Origin: Mytilinidion resinicola
Lineage: Eukaryota > Ascomycota > Dothideomycetes > Mytilinidiales > Mytilinidiaceae
Direction of reading: 5' to 3'
DNA length: 64,000 bases
Assembly (NCBI RefSeq): GCF_010093595.1
Contig: NW_022985437.1
Location: 459,380 to 523,379, forward strand
Part shown: positions 21,282 to 31,746 of the stretch, in pieces
Numbering within the stretch: position 1 is the stretch's first letter
How the letters are laid out: each line of letters begins with the position of its first letter
Notes under the pieces: model-generated
Told to the model about the DNA's origin: nothing
Database searches by the model: none
The model's input: only the letters and a program-made list of their open reading frames with translations
Position numbers and translations under genes: made by a program

Positions 21282-23288
21282 CTAAGTTTTTTGCACATAC
21301 TCCTCAACCCTCATGGTCTCCCCACTTGGGCGGGGCGACACATCAACGACGCTGCTGTCGGGCGTCCACGCGGTGGTCGTGCTCGGTGTGTACTCCCTAA
21401 AGCCATCCACAACCACATCGCTGCTATCCTCTTCATCCTCATACGCTGGGGGCTCCGTGCTGCCGGACTCAGACCGGTAATCAGGCTCAGAACGATAATC
21501 TGGAAGGCTACTCGTGCGGCTCGGCGGTTCCGAACTCATCACCGGCAGTTCCGCAATCGTGAACGCAGGGTGCGGGTTCGGCTGCATACCCATGTGCCTC
21601 TGTCTCTCCAGCTGCTCATGTTGAAACGACGACAAGGCTGAACGCCCTTCCTCCGCTTGCACCAGACTGTTCACGACGCCGTGGGCGGCGCGGAATTGTC
21701 TGATTTCTTCTTGCATAGCGGCCTCGAGGATGCTCTCTTGCTCATTAATGAGCGCTCGCTTCTCCTCGTAGTCGGCGATGCGTCCATGATCGAGATTGCG
21801 GTACCACCAGCTAGCCCATGCCTGGCGGCGGGCAGCTCGGCGGTATTGGCGTGCGGTGCGGCGCTCTTCCCTTGCAGCGCGGCGGTCAGTTCGGGCGCGG
21901 AGGGTACAGCACCGGCGGTGGAGGAAGGCGAGGAGGGCGGTCAGGCCAAGGGCGGAGGCGAGGATGCTCAGAGCTTTGACGAGGGGAGAGTGAGGTAGGG
22001 GAGAGTGAGGTGGGGTAGGTGGGCCGTGGTGATGGCCATGGTGGGTCGGGCCGTGATGAGGTGGTGGTGGTGATCCAGGAGGATGACCCTCAGGTGGTGG
22101 TAGAGGCGGCGGTGTTTGAGAACAGTTCCCGTTACATACGGCATGGACCTGCGCCGGTAGGCCATGAGTCTGCCAAACGGCGTGGTAAGCGTCGTTAGGC
22201 CCTCCCATCGGTGGTGGGGAGTGGTGTGGACGGAGTCGGATATATATGATCTTGACAGCGCCGTGTGCCTTTCGTGCAATCGTCTTAACTATGCATGTGA
22301 GGTTGTCGCACTGCTTCAACTCCTCTCTGAGGCTACCAGCGTCGTGACGGAGGTGTTCTCGAATGCTTTGCTTCTTCTCACGGATCCGGGTCCGAAGGTC
22401 TTTGGCCTGCAGTTGGAGTTGTTTGAGCTCGGCGATCTCGTCCTCAATGGAGTGGAATTGCAGTTGAGTTTCCTCAACAGCTCCCTCGGATAGACGTAGG
22501 TGTGCCGGCGGTTCTCGCCAGGAGTCTGAGAACTTTTGGTCGCCCGCGGTAGGATCGGGGAACAGTTCAAGCCTGAGTAGCTCCGGAGGAGACAACTGCT
22601 TGAAGGAGATGGTGAAGCCAGAAGACTGTGGAATCGGCCTGCCATCAATGGCTTTGATCAACACGGTGAGAATTTGAGCGATCCCAGCGTCAGCAGGTGC
22701 GTCTTTGGAATCGGGACCGTCGAGGCAGGTTGAGCCCCAGGATAGGTCCAGGTCGTGTGTGCGGAACCATTCATTCTTCTCTAGGTCAGACACTCCCTCA
22801 AAAGAGCCTTCACCGTGGCCGTGGTCGCCGGTCCATTCCTGGGCGAGATAACGACCATTAAGCGTAATGTTGGAGACGCCACAGGGTGTCTCGGATGAGA
22901 AGGCCTGGAAGTTGATGGTCTAGTAAAGAGAAGGTAAGCTTGAGTTCAATGATACTGCTGCCTGAGGTGTAAGGTAAGCACAGAGTATACGTACGAGGGA
23001 CTCGTCATCGTGGCCGTTAGAGTCTTGGCTCAGACAGCCAGGACACGGGATGCTGAATGTTGCCGCTGCTTGCGAGTCTTGCAAGTCTGAATGTTACATA
23101 TTAGCAGCTGCCTAGACAGAACAGACATATAAGGGCAAGGTCGCACCAAGCTCTATGGTAGGATTTGTCGCTTCTGCATTGCCAGAGTGCCCATGGCCCG
23201 GTGGACCCGGCGGTGGTGGGATGGCGACGGAAGAGACGAGAGCCGGGAGCGCCCACGCCCAAGCCAGCGGCTTCAAAGAGGGCCGCAT
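21282..23288 (-). CDS. Orphan secreted/type I membrane protein with Pro/His-rich stalk
   Basis: Three exons on the minus strand (23288-23147, 23086-22995, 22919-21282) with 60- and 75-nt introns give 623 residues. Residues 1-22 are a signal peptide. The lumenal part carries CPGC and ETPCGVSNITLNGRYLA, then a Glu/Arg/Leu-rich segment (about 230-285) that may coil. A Pro/His/Gly-rich stalk (about 345-388) precedes a single membrane segment, LVKALSILASALGLTALLAFL (391-411). The cytosolic side starts with an arginine-rich stretch of about 45 residues and ends in an acidic, Ser/Pro-rich tail with repeated DYRSE. No enzymatic motif is visible. The layout suggests a cell-surface receptor-like or wall-sensing protein, but this is inference from topology. 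Confidence 0.65.
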
Positions 23289-24057
23289 GGTTGAAAGGAA
23301 AGAAGGGAACGACTAGGAGAAGAGCAAAGATGACAAAAGCACGACGATTTGGTAGAAAAAGTCTCCAGTCCCGGAGCGAAAGTAGTGAACAGCTGTCCCA
23401 GAAATCAGAATTCAGGCACCAGCAAGTCGGGGAACCCTTCGTATTATTGGCGTCGACGCAAGAAACAGTCTAAGCCTAGACAGTGCAAGTGACGCGGCAG
23501 GGCACGTAGGCTGTGCATCAGCCCCCATGCGACGAGTGGGGCCTCGAAGCTGAGGGAGTCTTTGAGCAGCTTCAATTGCATCTCGAATGCTGTGTTGAAA
23601 ATTGTCAAAGGTGGTGATGGAGCAGTGAGTGGTGCTGAACCCTGAGAGTACCATGGGCAGACCTGGAAACACCACGTTTCGTTTGTCGAGAAGCACATCT
23701 TCGAGAAACACATCTTCGAGAAACACATCTTCGAGAAGCACGTCTTCGAGAAGCACGTCTCCAGAGCCCCTCGCAACCGCCCTTCTGCCGATTGGCCTCC
23801 ACATCTGCAGCCTTGTCGCGGCCTCCCAGGGTCCCAGGGTCGACCTGATTCTCTGGTGACATCGCGCCCATTGGTCGAGCCTGTTCACATCACGTGATCT
23901 ATGCCAAGCGCTAAACAAGCCACCCCGCGACTCTAGGTTCCGTCACATTGATTATCAACATTGAAGACCCTACCGAACCCGCCAAATCCCCGCGCATCTG
24001 ACATCCACGCGCCTCAGCTCCTTCACATACGGCCCTTGGCGCAGACGCCCTCGCAAA
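23289..24057. other. Intergenic between divergent genes
   Basis: 769 bp between the start codons of the membrane-protein gene (minus) and LSM4 (plus). It contains a perfect 15-bp-period tandem repeat (23686-23760). Minus-strand frames cross it, including one starting MSPENQVDPGTLGG near 23860, but none has clear support as a gene. Confidence 0.5.
23686..23760 (+). repeat. 15-bp tandem repeat, 5 copies
   Basis: Five abutting units of TCGAGAARCACRTCT, differing only at two A/G positions: one AAGCACATCT, two AAACACATCT, then two AAGCACGTCT. The period is a multiple of three, so all frames stay open; it would encode a 5-residue repeat if translated. Confidence 0.9.
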
Positions 24058-24568
24058 ATGGCATGCCACCTCCAGCTTCCTCCAACTCTATTCGCAGCCT
24101 CGAAGACCGCAAGCAAGATCCTCGCTGACCTGTATCAAGCTTCCTCTCGGTCTATTGACCGCCGCCCAAGGCCATGCCATGCTCGTGGAGCTGAAGAATG
24201 GCGAAACCCTCAACGGCCACCTCGTCAGCTGCGACACCTGGATGAACCTGACCCTAAAGGAGGTTGTGCAGACTAGCTCGGACGGAGACAAGTTCTTCAG
24301 GATTGCTGAAGTATACGTGCGCGGAAACAACGTGGGTTTGGACAACTGCTAGATACTGGGACACCCATCTGACGTACTCTAGATCAAATACATGCGCGTT
24401 GCAGACGAGATCGTCGACATTGTGAAGGAACAGCAGGCGAAGGACCAGGCGGCGCGCGCAGCCCGCACCGGGCAAGACCAGAGGGGCGGACACGGTGGCA
24501 GAGGCGACCGTGGACGAGGAATGGGTCGTGGTGGCCGTGGACGCGGCCGTGGCAGAGGCGGGTCGTGA
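24058..24568 (+). CDS. LSM4: U6 snRNA-associated Sm-like protein LSM4
   Basis: Lsm4 belongs to the Lsm1-7 (mRNA decapping) and Lsm2-8 (U6 snRNA) rings. Exon 2 (24140-24331) starts [20 protein letters not shown] and carries the Sm1 motif; exon 3 (24383-24568) carries [11 protein letters not shown] (Sm2) and an RGG-rich tail (about 98-126). The total is 126 residues. To reach the conserved N-terminus from an ATG, the start codon at 24058-24060 must be joined directly to exon 2. The only workable donor is GC (GCATGC), giving a 79-nt GC-AG intron with a CTGAC branch-like site. There is no usable GT between the ATG and 24139. The second intron (51 nt) is a standard GT-AG. Confidence 0.85.
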
Positions 24569-25205
24569 GAGCCGACGACACGGAGGAAGAATGCTCCATC
24601 ACGGCCTCTTCAGATGCGGAAAGCACACGCCCTCAGGAGCAAAATTCATGGCTGTCACTATACCTATTGCCTGCGCTGCACAGTCGCTCAGGCGGGCGTT
24701 ATTTGGAAGAGGATTGTGGTTCGCAAAGAGAACCGCAATGGATTGATCTGCGAGTATGGCCAATAACCACACGGGTTACAGTGCATATCCTTGGGCAATG
24801 GTACTTAGGTAAAAGCCGAGTATGTAAGTGAGGTAACAGTGCAAGACCACCAAGTCGGCTTTTCAGTTCCTCATGAGCAATCAAAAATTCCATCTCAGTC
24901 ATTGAGCTTGAAAGTCTCACTTTTCTCAATCTTTCCAGTGTGAGATTCCACGGACGTCGGCAGCGCCTAGAAGCGGCACTGGTCGTCTGCGGCACGGTTT
25001 GCACCTTCCGTCTCTGCGACTCGACTACTCACTTTCCTGACGTTCCACTTGTTGGAAGGGAGTCTGCTACATCGAGCGGGGTAGTGAGTTCCCTCAGCAT
25101 CCGAATCTCGCACAACCACAAGAAGTGAACACTCCAGCTTCCTCGGCCCAGTGTTTTCTAAATACCGTCATCTTCCAAAACCCATCAGCGTCCTCATCTC
25201 TCACC
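24569..25205. other. Intergenic, LSM4 to SDR gene
   Basis: 637 bp. It contains the LSM4 3' UTR and the SDR promoter. Short frames here lack support. Confidence 0.5.
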
Positions 25206-26324
25206 ATGACGGAAGTCAGAATCAAAGAGAGTGACCTTGACAGCCTGAAGAACCAGGTCGTTGTTATCACCGGTAAGCCCAATCCCTGGCTCGCCCCATT
25301 CGAGGTCGGCCTCGCTCACAGCCACGCTACACCACAGGTGGATCTTCCGGAATCGGCCTCGCAACCGTCCAGCTTCTCCTCAAACTCGGAGCTAAAGTGG
25401 TCGTCGGAGACATCAACCCCCCGCCCGAACCCGAAGCCGCCCACGTCACGTTCCTCAAGACGGATGTGGCGTCCTTCGCCGAGCAGAGCGCCCTGTTCAA
25501 GAGGGCCTTGGAGGTACACGGCGTCATCAACCATGTCTTCGCCAATGCAGGTACGCTTTCGCTATCCAATCATTCTGCGTCTACCTGTGTGAGGTTGCTG
25601 CTCACGCACTATTCTCCTGCAGGCGTCGCCAAAACCACCAGCCTTCTCGATGATGAACTCGACGACGACGGCAACCTCAAAGCCCCAGACCTCATCACCT
25701 ACAACGTCAACTTGATCGGCTGCATGTACACCACACGCCTGGGTGTCTTCTACCTCAAGAAGAACCCCAAGGGCGGCAGCATCGTCGTCACCGGCTCAGC
25801 CTCTAGTACGCCCAACACCACCTCTCCTTTCCCCTCCCCCCTTCATAGAAAATTTCACCACTAACCCAATCCCCGCAGGCTACCAAGGCTTCAGCGTCGT
25901 AGACTACTGCACTGCCAAGCACGGCGTCCTCGGCCTCACCCGCAGCGTCACGGCACACCTCCCGCCTACCCTCAACATCCGCATCAACTGTCTCGCCCCA
26001 GACTGGACCGACACCAGTCTCGTTCGCGGCGTGGACTTCCACTTGCTCGGCGTCCCAGTGCAGAATTCCAAGGCCGTTGCCCTCTCGGCGGCGCTTTGCA
26101 TGGCTGATGGCACGCGCAAGGGCCAGGTGATTTACTCGCGTGAGGGTAGGTACACGGAGCTCGAGAGCGGCTATCGGCCGTGGTTAGTGAAGCAGACGGG
26201 CGGCGACACCATGTTCGAATTTGAGGAGGCGATGGGAAGGCTGCTGATGAAGGGGAAGGAGGCGGCGGATGCGGAGGCGGGTGCGGAGGGAGGTGTGCGG
26301 GTGGTGGAGGATGGTGGGATTTAG
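25206..26324 (+). CDS. Short-chain dehydrogenase/reductase
   Basis: Four exons (25206-25272, 25338-25550, 25623-25805, 25879-26324) with introns of 65, 72 and 73 nt give 302 residues. The Rossmann motif TGGSSGIG is at residues 22-29, assembled across the first junction. FANAG follows in the NNAG position, and a serine in the VVTGSASS strand precedes the catalytic YCTAK pair. These are the classical SDR active-site residues. The DINPPPEPE segment after the second strand suggests an acidic NAD-preferring pocket. The substrate is unknown; the sequence looks closest to 15-hydroxyprostaglandin-dehydrogenase-like fungal SDRs. The C-terminus has an Ala/Gly/Glu-rich tail. The gene converges with NAM9. 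Confidence 0.85.
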
Positions 26325-26705
26325 TTGGTAGTACATGGAGACTACTGACAGTAGGCAGTTGGGGTATTTTCATTACCACTGAATGCTACGGCGGGTGGCA
26401 TATGGAGATTAGTGGCGGGCAAAGTGGCCTGGAACGGGAGTGGGGGCATTCTTCCGACCTCTGCATGCTAGGGGGAGATTTTTTTGCCGATTTGCAAGAG
26501 AGCCTTAGCTAGAGGTTAGGTAATCTTTGATCAAATGATGGCCTTAGAGCTCTATGCATAAGTTTGGTTGACAAGAGTTTCAGATGATTGTGAGTATATT
26601 TATACAATGCTTGCCCCTGAGCCCAACTAATAGGTAGCTTTTCCTACAATTGTACACTGATTCCTATTTTACAAGCCCAGCTCGCCCATATACACGCCTC
26701 GCCTT
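26325..26705. other. Intergenic between convergent genes
   Basis: 381 bp holding the 3' flanks of the SDR gene (plus) and NAM9 (minus). Nothing else seen. Confidence 0.5.
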
Positions 26706-28068
26706 CTACCTCCTCTTGAGATACCAATTGAATGCGAGCTGGTTCGTATCCACCGAGAAAGGGGATGGCACTTCTGAGAATCCAGGCCTCGCGACAGGAT
26801 GCCTCAGATACACTGCCGCGCAAATATTCTGGTTGACTTCTAGATACCGTGGAATGAAGGCAAATGCGGACATGTATGGTCTTGGCCGCCAGGGGGTAGC
26901 ATAAGGCTTTCTCCCATCCTCTTCATTCCAAGCCGAGCTACGCATGGTCCTTTCTTCCGCGAATTCGAATACTGATTGAACGAGGCTCAAGTCCTCTCCG
27001 GTGGTTTCAGCAACAGGCTCGTACTCCTTTTTAATGAGTTCAAGCTGGCCCTCAAGGGTCTCGGTCGACAGATCCGTAGCGCTTTTGTGGAGAGAGATGG
27101 CTCGCTTGACTTCTTTGCGGAATTGTCGCAGGTTCCTCTTGAGTTTCGTGGGGAGGCCCTCCTTAGCCTCCAGGACTTGTTTTGTCTTGGCCATCAGGGC
27201 CTGTAGGCGCTTCCTCAGCGCTTCGGGGCTTGTGTCTGGCGCTTTTGTGACGTCGGCTTGGGTGTATTCGCCCTGGAGACTGACTGGGCCGGCCTTGGCG
27301 GCTTTGCTCACTTTGGTCGGCTTGGGACCTGTGGCATTGGCGGCCTTCCACTTGCGGATTTCGCGGCGGCGGCGGTTACTCCCGACCTTCGAGGCACCTG
27401 TGGCGAAAAGAACGCGTTCGGGCTCGACTTGGAACATGTCCCCGGGGTTTAGTTGGTAGCCTGGGTAGATCATCTAGGGAGATGGTCAGTAAACGGTATT
27501 CCTGGACTCCTATCGACAGCACTTGAGACACACCCTCTTTCCATTGACCTTGACGTAGCCATGCACAACGAATTGTCTAGCCTGCCGCGCACTGCTTGCA
27601 AATAACGACCTCCATACAGCCATGTCGAGCCGTCTCTCTAGCGGGTAGTATGTCATCTGCATGTATGGGGTTGCCGGCCGCGCCTTCTGTGCCCTCTCCT
27701 GGTCCGCACCGGAGCCTCTTCCTTCAGCTTGCTCAGAGCCGTCTTTCTGGGCTAGGTACTTGTGGTCCATGGGCACGACGGCCGGGATGTTGCGGCGGAA
27801 CATGCGCTCCCATTGCTTCTCGCGGACCTGCTCGCCGTGGTATGCGCGCGTGATGGACTTGGCTTTCCATTTCTGCTGGAAGTAGGTGCCGCGGGTTGCG
27901 GTGGATGTGGCTTCGCGAAGGCGTGAAAGATTATATAGGGTCCACCGACTCCAGTCCTGGCGGACTTTCTGCGAGGGAAAAGGGTCAGTCGTGTCAATTT
28001 GGCGGGGGCCGCGGGAAGCTGGGGGAGCTCACAATCTTCTTCAGACCATGGAACCTCCTCGACCGCAT
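26706..28068 (-). CDS. NAM9: Mitochondrial small ribosomal subunit protein uS4m (Nam9)
   Basis: Three exons on the minus strand (28068-28033, 27968-27534, 27473-26706) with 64- and 60-nt introns give 412 residues. A short basic start ([12 protein letters not shown]) leads into [11 protein letters not shown]. The S4 RNA-binding domain (about 125-180) has [33 protein letters not shown] and then [16 protein letters not shown] across the second junction. A long mitochondrial-type extension follows, with lysine-rich helices and a terminal [20 protein letters not shown] block known from fungal Nam9. It should sit in the mitoribosome small subunit and help decoding accuracy. Transcribed divergently from the La gene. 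Confidence 0.85.
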
Positions 28069-28406
28069 GGTTGAGAGCGGCGGCAGGGGCAATTGGGATG
28101 GGGGGAATGGCGTGGATAGATGCTCGATGTCTGCCCGAAAAGTCTCCAGCCGTGATGATCACGTGCGGTTTATCGGTGCTGGGGATTCTTTTCGCCGGCG
28201 CATATGGCCAGTGCTACCCCTGCTAGCGCCCGGCGCAAATTTCTGAGGTCAATTGAGCTGCGCTTCTCCCCACCAAAGCTCCATCCGCTTCACTTCCTCA
28301 CTTCGCAACCTCGCTGCACGAATTTTCAATCTGCTTTTTCCTCTAAAATTCGTCCTGCTGCCATCGCAAAGTCCATCCAAAAGTACCACACAGCTTCCAT
28401 AACGCC
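28069..28406. promoter_or_regulatory. Divergent promoter, NAM9 / La protein
   Basis: 338 bp between the two start codons, serving a mitoribosomal protein gene and an RNA-chaperone gene. CT-rich stretches lie near the La start. No specific factor site was recognised. Confidence 0.5.
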
Positions 28407-29929
28407 ATGTCTGACGACACCGCCACTGCGGCAGCTGCTGCCCCTTCCCAGGAAGAGCAGGTGAAGACTACCGAGTCGGTCGCTGCTCCCACCACCGAAC
28501 AGACGTCTGCGCCAGCTGAGGCCAAGCTGCCCTCCCCTGATTCCGCCTCTGAGAAGAAGAACGAAGCAGAGAAGCCCAAGGTCGAAGAAGAGAAGGCCAA
28601 GAGCGAACAAGACAAGCCTAAGAGCGAAAAGTCCAATGGCGACAACAATTCCAACGGAAAGAGGGAATACAATGGCAAGCGAGACAACAGGCCATACAAT
28701 CGACACAACAACAACGTCAAGACCAAGTTTGAGGACCTTCCAGAGTCCAAGGACCCCGACGAAATCCGCAAGCAGGTCAGTGACTGCACCGCTGCTACAG
28801 TTGACCTTATGCTAACTCACTCAGGCGGAGTTCTATTTCAGTGATTCAAACCTCCCGGGAGATAAGTATCTCTACCAGCTGGTCGGCGGACCCCAGAACA
28901 AGCCCGTTCCTATCAGTATAATTGCATCGTTCAAGCGCATGCAGCGCTTCAAGCCCTTCTCTGCTGTCGTGGCCGCCCTCGAAGACAGCGAAATCCTTGA
29001 GGTGGTCAACACTCATGAAGTCAAGCGCAAGGTCCCGATCGCTATCACAGCTTCCTACGACCTCGATCCTCGTGCCCAGCTCATGGCGGAAAATGATGTT
29101 GCCCAGCCCCGCAGCATCTACGCTAAGGGTTTCGGCGAAGAAGGCCCCAAGACGCAATTTGACATCGAGGCGCTGTTTGAGCCATTCGGACCTATCAAGG
29201 CCGTTCGTCTTCGTCGTGCCAGCGACAAGGTCTTCAAAGGCAGCGTTTTCGTCGAATTCGCGGATGAGTCGTTGATGCAGACATTCCTTGCACTCGAGAC
29301 TAAGCCTAAGTGGAACGGGCAGGATCTCAAGATCATGACGAAGAAGGATTACTGCCTCGCCAAGCTCAAGGACATCGACGAGGGCCGTGTTCAGGCCAAC
29401 GTGAACAAGCCGGCATACTACAAGAAGCATAATGACGGTGACTGGAAGAGCGGCCGCAAAGATTTCCAACGTAGCGACGAGTTTCGTGGTCGGGGCGGTC
29501 GTGGTGGCCGTGGTCGCGGGCGTGGTGGCGACCGACGTGGTGGTCGTGATGGCGATAGGCGTGGTGGCCGTGATAATAGAGACGGCCGTAACGGACGCAA
29601 TGGACGGAGGGACAGATCTAGATCTCCACGTGGACCAAAACTCGACGCCCAGTAAGTCTTGCAGCATCTTGCCTCGTCAAGTACAAACTAACCAAGGTCC
29701 TAGGGGCATTCCGATCGTCCAGGTCCTCACTCCTCCTGTCTCTAAACCAACCGACTCCGCTCCCAATTCCGCTGGAAAGAAAGCTTCTCCAGCCCCAGAG
29801 AAGAAGGCCGATGCAGGAGCCGATGCCGCTGCCACCGCAAGCAAGAAGCGCTCTCGGGATGACGATGCCCCGGAGGCGCAGTCTCCCAAGGAGAAGAAAG
29901 CCAAGACCGAGGTTTCTGCTGAAGCCTAG
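28407..29929 (+). CDS. LHP1: La protein (lupus La homologue, LHP1/Sla1)
   Basis: Three exons (28407-28775, 28825-29651, 29704-29929) with 49- and 52-nt introns give 473 residues. An acidic/Lys-rich disordered N-terminus (1-105) precedes the La motif (about 110-200): IRKQAEFYFSDSNLPGDKYL and IASFKRMQRFKPF. An RRM follows (about 225-310; SIYAKGFGEEG, GSVFVEFAD). Next comes an Arg/Gly-rich region (about 365-410) with many RGG/RGGR units, then a Lys-rich tail with KKRSRDDD and KEKKAK nuclear-type signals. La binds the UUU-OH end of new Pol III transcripts and protects pre-tRNAs and U6. RGG repeats of this length are more than in yeast Lhp1 and could add RNA binding or arginine methylation sites. 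Confidence 0.9.
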
Positions 29930-30331
29930 GTGAGATAGAGAGACAGATTAGCAACATGGTGTTTCCTTTGTTTTCTATTTCAACGGAACTGCACAGGCAT
30001 TTGGGTTTGATTTCATCTTTCTGCATCGGGCGGTATCATTTTAACGGCGTGAATGAGTCACGAGGCTTCACACGGGTGGGAATATGCATCATTTCCTTTG
30101 GCTTGCTCTATTCCATTATCCGTCTGGATTGGATGAGAAAAATCGGACGTTCCTCTTCAGGTAACTCTGCTTATGGGTATGATACCACACTATTGTAAGG
30201 CAACCGAAAATCAGTTGCCACATAGATGATCGGCTTTGAAGCCAGAGTCTAGTCATTTTATTCATGACAAAATCAACAGCTACTTACAATCTCCCCTTCT
30301 CTGTTTATTGTGACCTATTCTCCATCCCACT
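29930..30331. other. Intergenic between convergent genes
   Basis: 402 bp with the 3' flanks of the La gene (plus) and the MYB gene (minus). No feature recognised. Confidence 0.5.
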
Positions 30332-31746
30332 CTACACATCTCTTTCAACCCGAACAAGGTTCATCAAGTTATTCATCATTGCTGTATCGGGTTTGTTGAA
30401 TCTTAGCGTAACTTCAACGGCGCTCTGACTATCCTGGACCGGCGACGAACAAGCGTAAGTGCTATTGCCGTTGGTGATTAATCCAGATGGATAGTTACTC
30501 ATCGATGGTGAGCTGTTGTACGGCAATCTCCCGGGAAAGACTGTTGCAGAATATGCTGACTGTGACGAGTCGAACGAGTCGAATCCGGGCTGGGCGTATC
30601 CACCTACAGTGCCGACACCAGAATACAGAGATGGATCCGCCATGCTCTCTTGCCAGGGCCAACTGGTGGCGGCGGCGAAATCGATCTGTTCGAAGTTGTT
30701 GTCTACCGATATGGAAGTAAGGTTGCCAAGGTCGGAGCCGTTTGTTGACGCACAGACTGACTCTGAAGGCGTCCAGCTCATGGAAGATGAGTCGTCAGCG
30801 ACCAAGGAGGAGCAGTGATCAAAACTTGGTGTTCTGGGAGAGCGACCAAAGCTGACACTGACCCCAGAGTCGTCATCCATCCCATCGCTATCAATGCTCT
30901 CGTCCTCCAGATCTTTTTCAAGGCTATCAAAGTGCAGAGATCCTCTGTCCCTGCTGAACAGCTCTAGTCCTTGGTGTTGAGAGCGTCGGAGTAGCACCGT
31001 CCAGCGATTCTTGATACAGTTTTTGGACCGGCTGGCGAAATGCGCGTGTTGGATTTCCTTCCAGTGGCGCCCGTATCGCTCGACTGCTTTCAGAAGCAGT
31101 TCGTCCTAGATTACCACGGGATGAGCTGAAGTTCGAAGAATTGAGACGTTGATCAGATGGGGTTACCTCTTCTGCCTTCCACTCACTCAGGTCGAGTTCT
31201 GGATTCAAGGACTGTTGCCACCTCTTGGCGCATTCTAACTACCATTAACGCTGAATCTCTTCGGCGGTAGGAGAGGTTAAGCTTACGATCTGCACTTCTC
31301 GAACCAACGATCTCTGCAACCAAGGTCCAACTACTCTAGCCGTCAGTTTCTTGTCCTTCAAGACGAAAATTAGAGCTTGCTTACCGTTGGCCATGTCGTT
31401 CGACTCCTGTAGTAAGAAGGACATCCTCTGACTTTGCCCATTGGCCTTTCTTCAGACCCCCGGCGACAGCATTATGCCAGCGTTTTCGGCAGTCTTTGTT
31501 TGTTCTTCCCGGCAGGCTTGAAGCGATGCTGATAGAATTTAGTTCCGGCTTGTCTCCTATTGAGCCCTCTTCGACATACCGACACCAGTCTTTGACTTCT
31601 CCAGTTATCACTACGTCGAAACGTCAGAACAGCCAAGCCCAGAAAGGGGGTCATTATATCCGCAAGACCAACATACACTGCATCGACACCTCCGCCTTGA
31701 GGACCTGATCCTCCGCCGTCGTCCACTTCCTCGGTTGTCTCGCCAT
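30332..31746 (-). CDS. MYB DNA-binding protein, three repeats
   Basis: Six exons on the minus strand: 31746-31677, 31610-31580, 31528-31385, 31330-31287, 31234-31167 and 31105-30332, with introns of 51-66 nt; total 376 residues. The junctions restore three adjacent MYB repeats. R1 is RKWTTAEDQVL...DWCRIASSLPGRTNKDCRKRW. R2 is KGQWAKSEDVLLTTGVERHG...RWTLVAEIVGSRSADQCAKRW. R3 is SEWKAEEDELLLKAVERYGRHWKEI...RSKNCIKNRW. The regularly spaced tryptophans and the c-Myb-like three-repeat layout point to a sequence-specific transcription factor. The C-terminal 210 residues are Ser/Asp-rich and probably disordered, a candidate activation region. The targets are unknown. The very small exons 2 (31 nt) and 4 (44 nt) make automated models of this gene prone to error. 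Confidence 0.8.
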
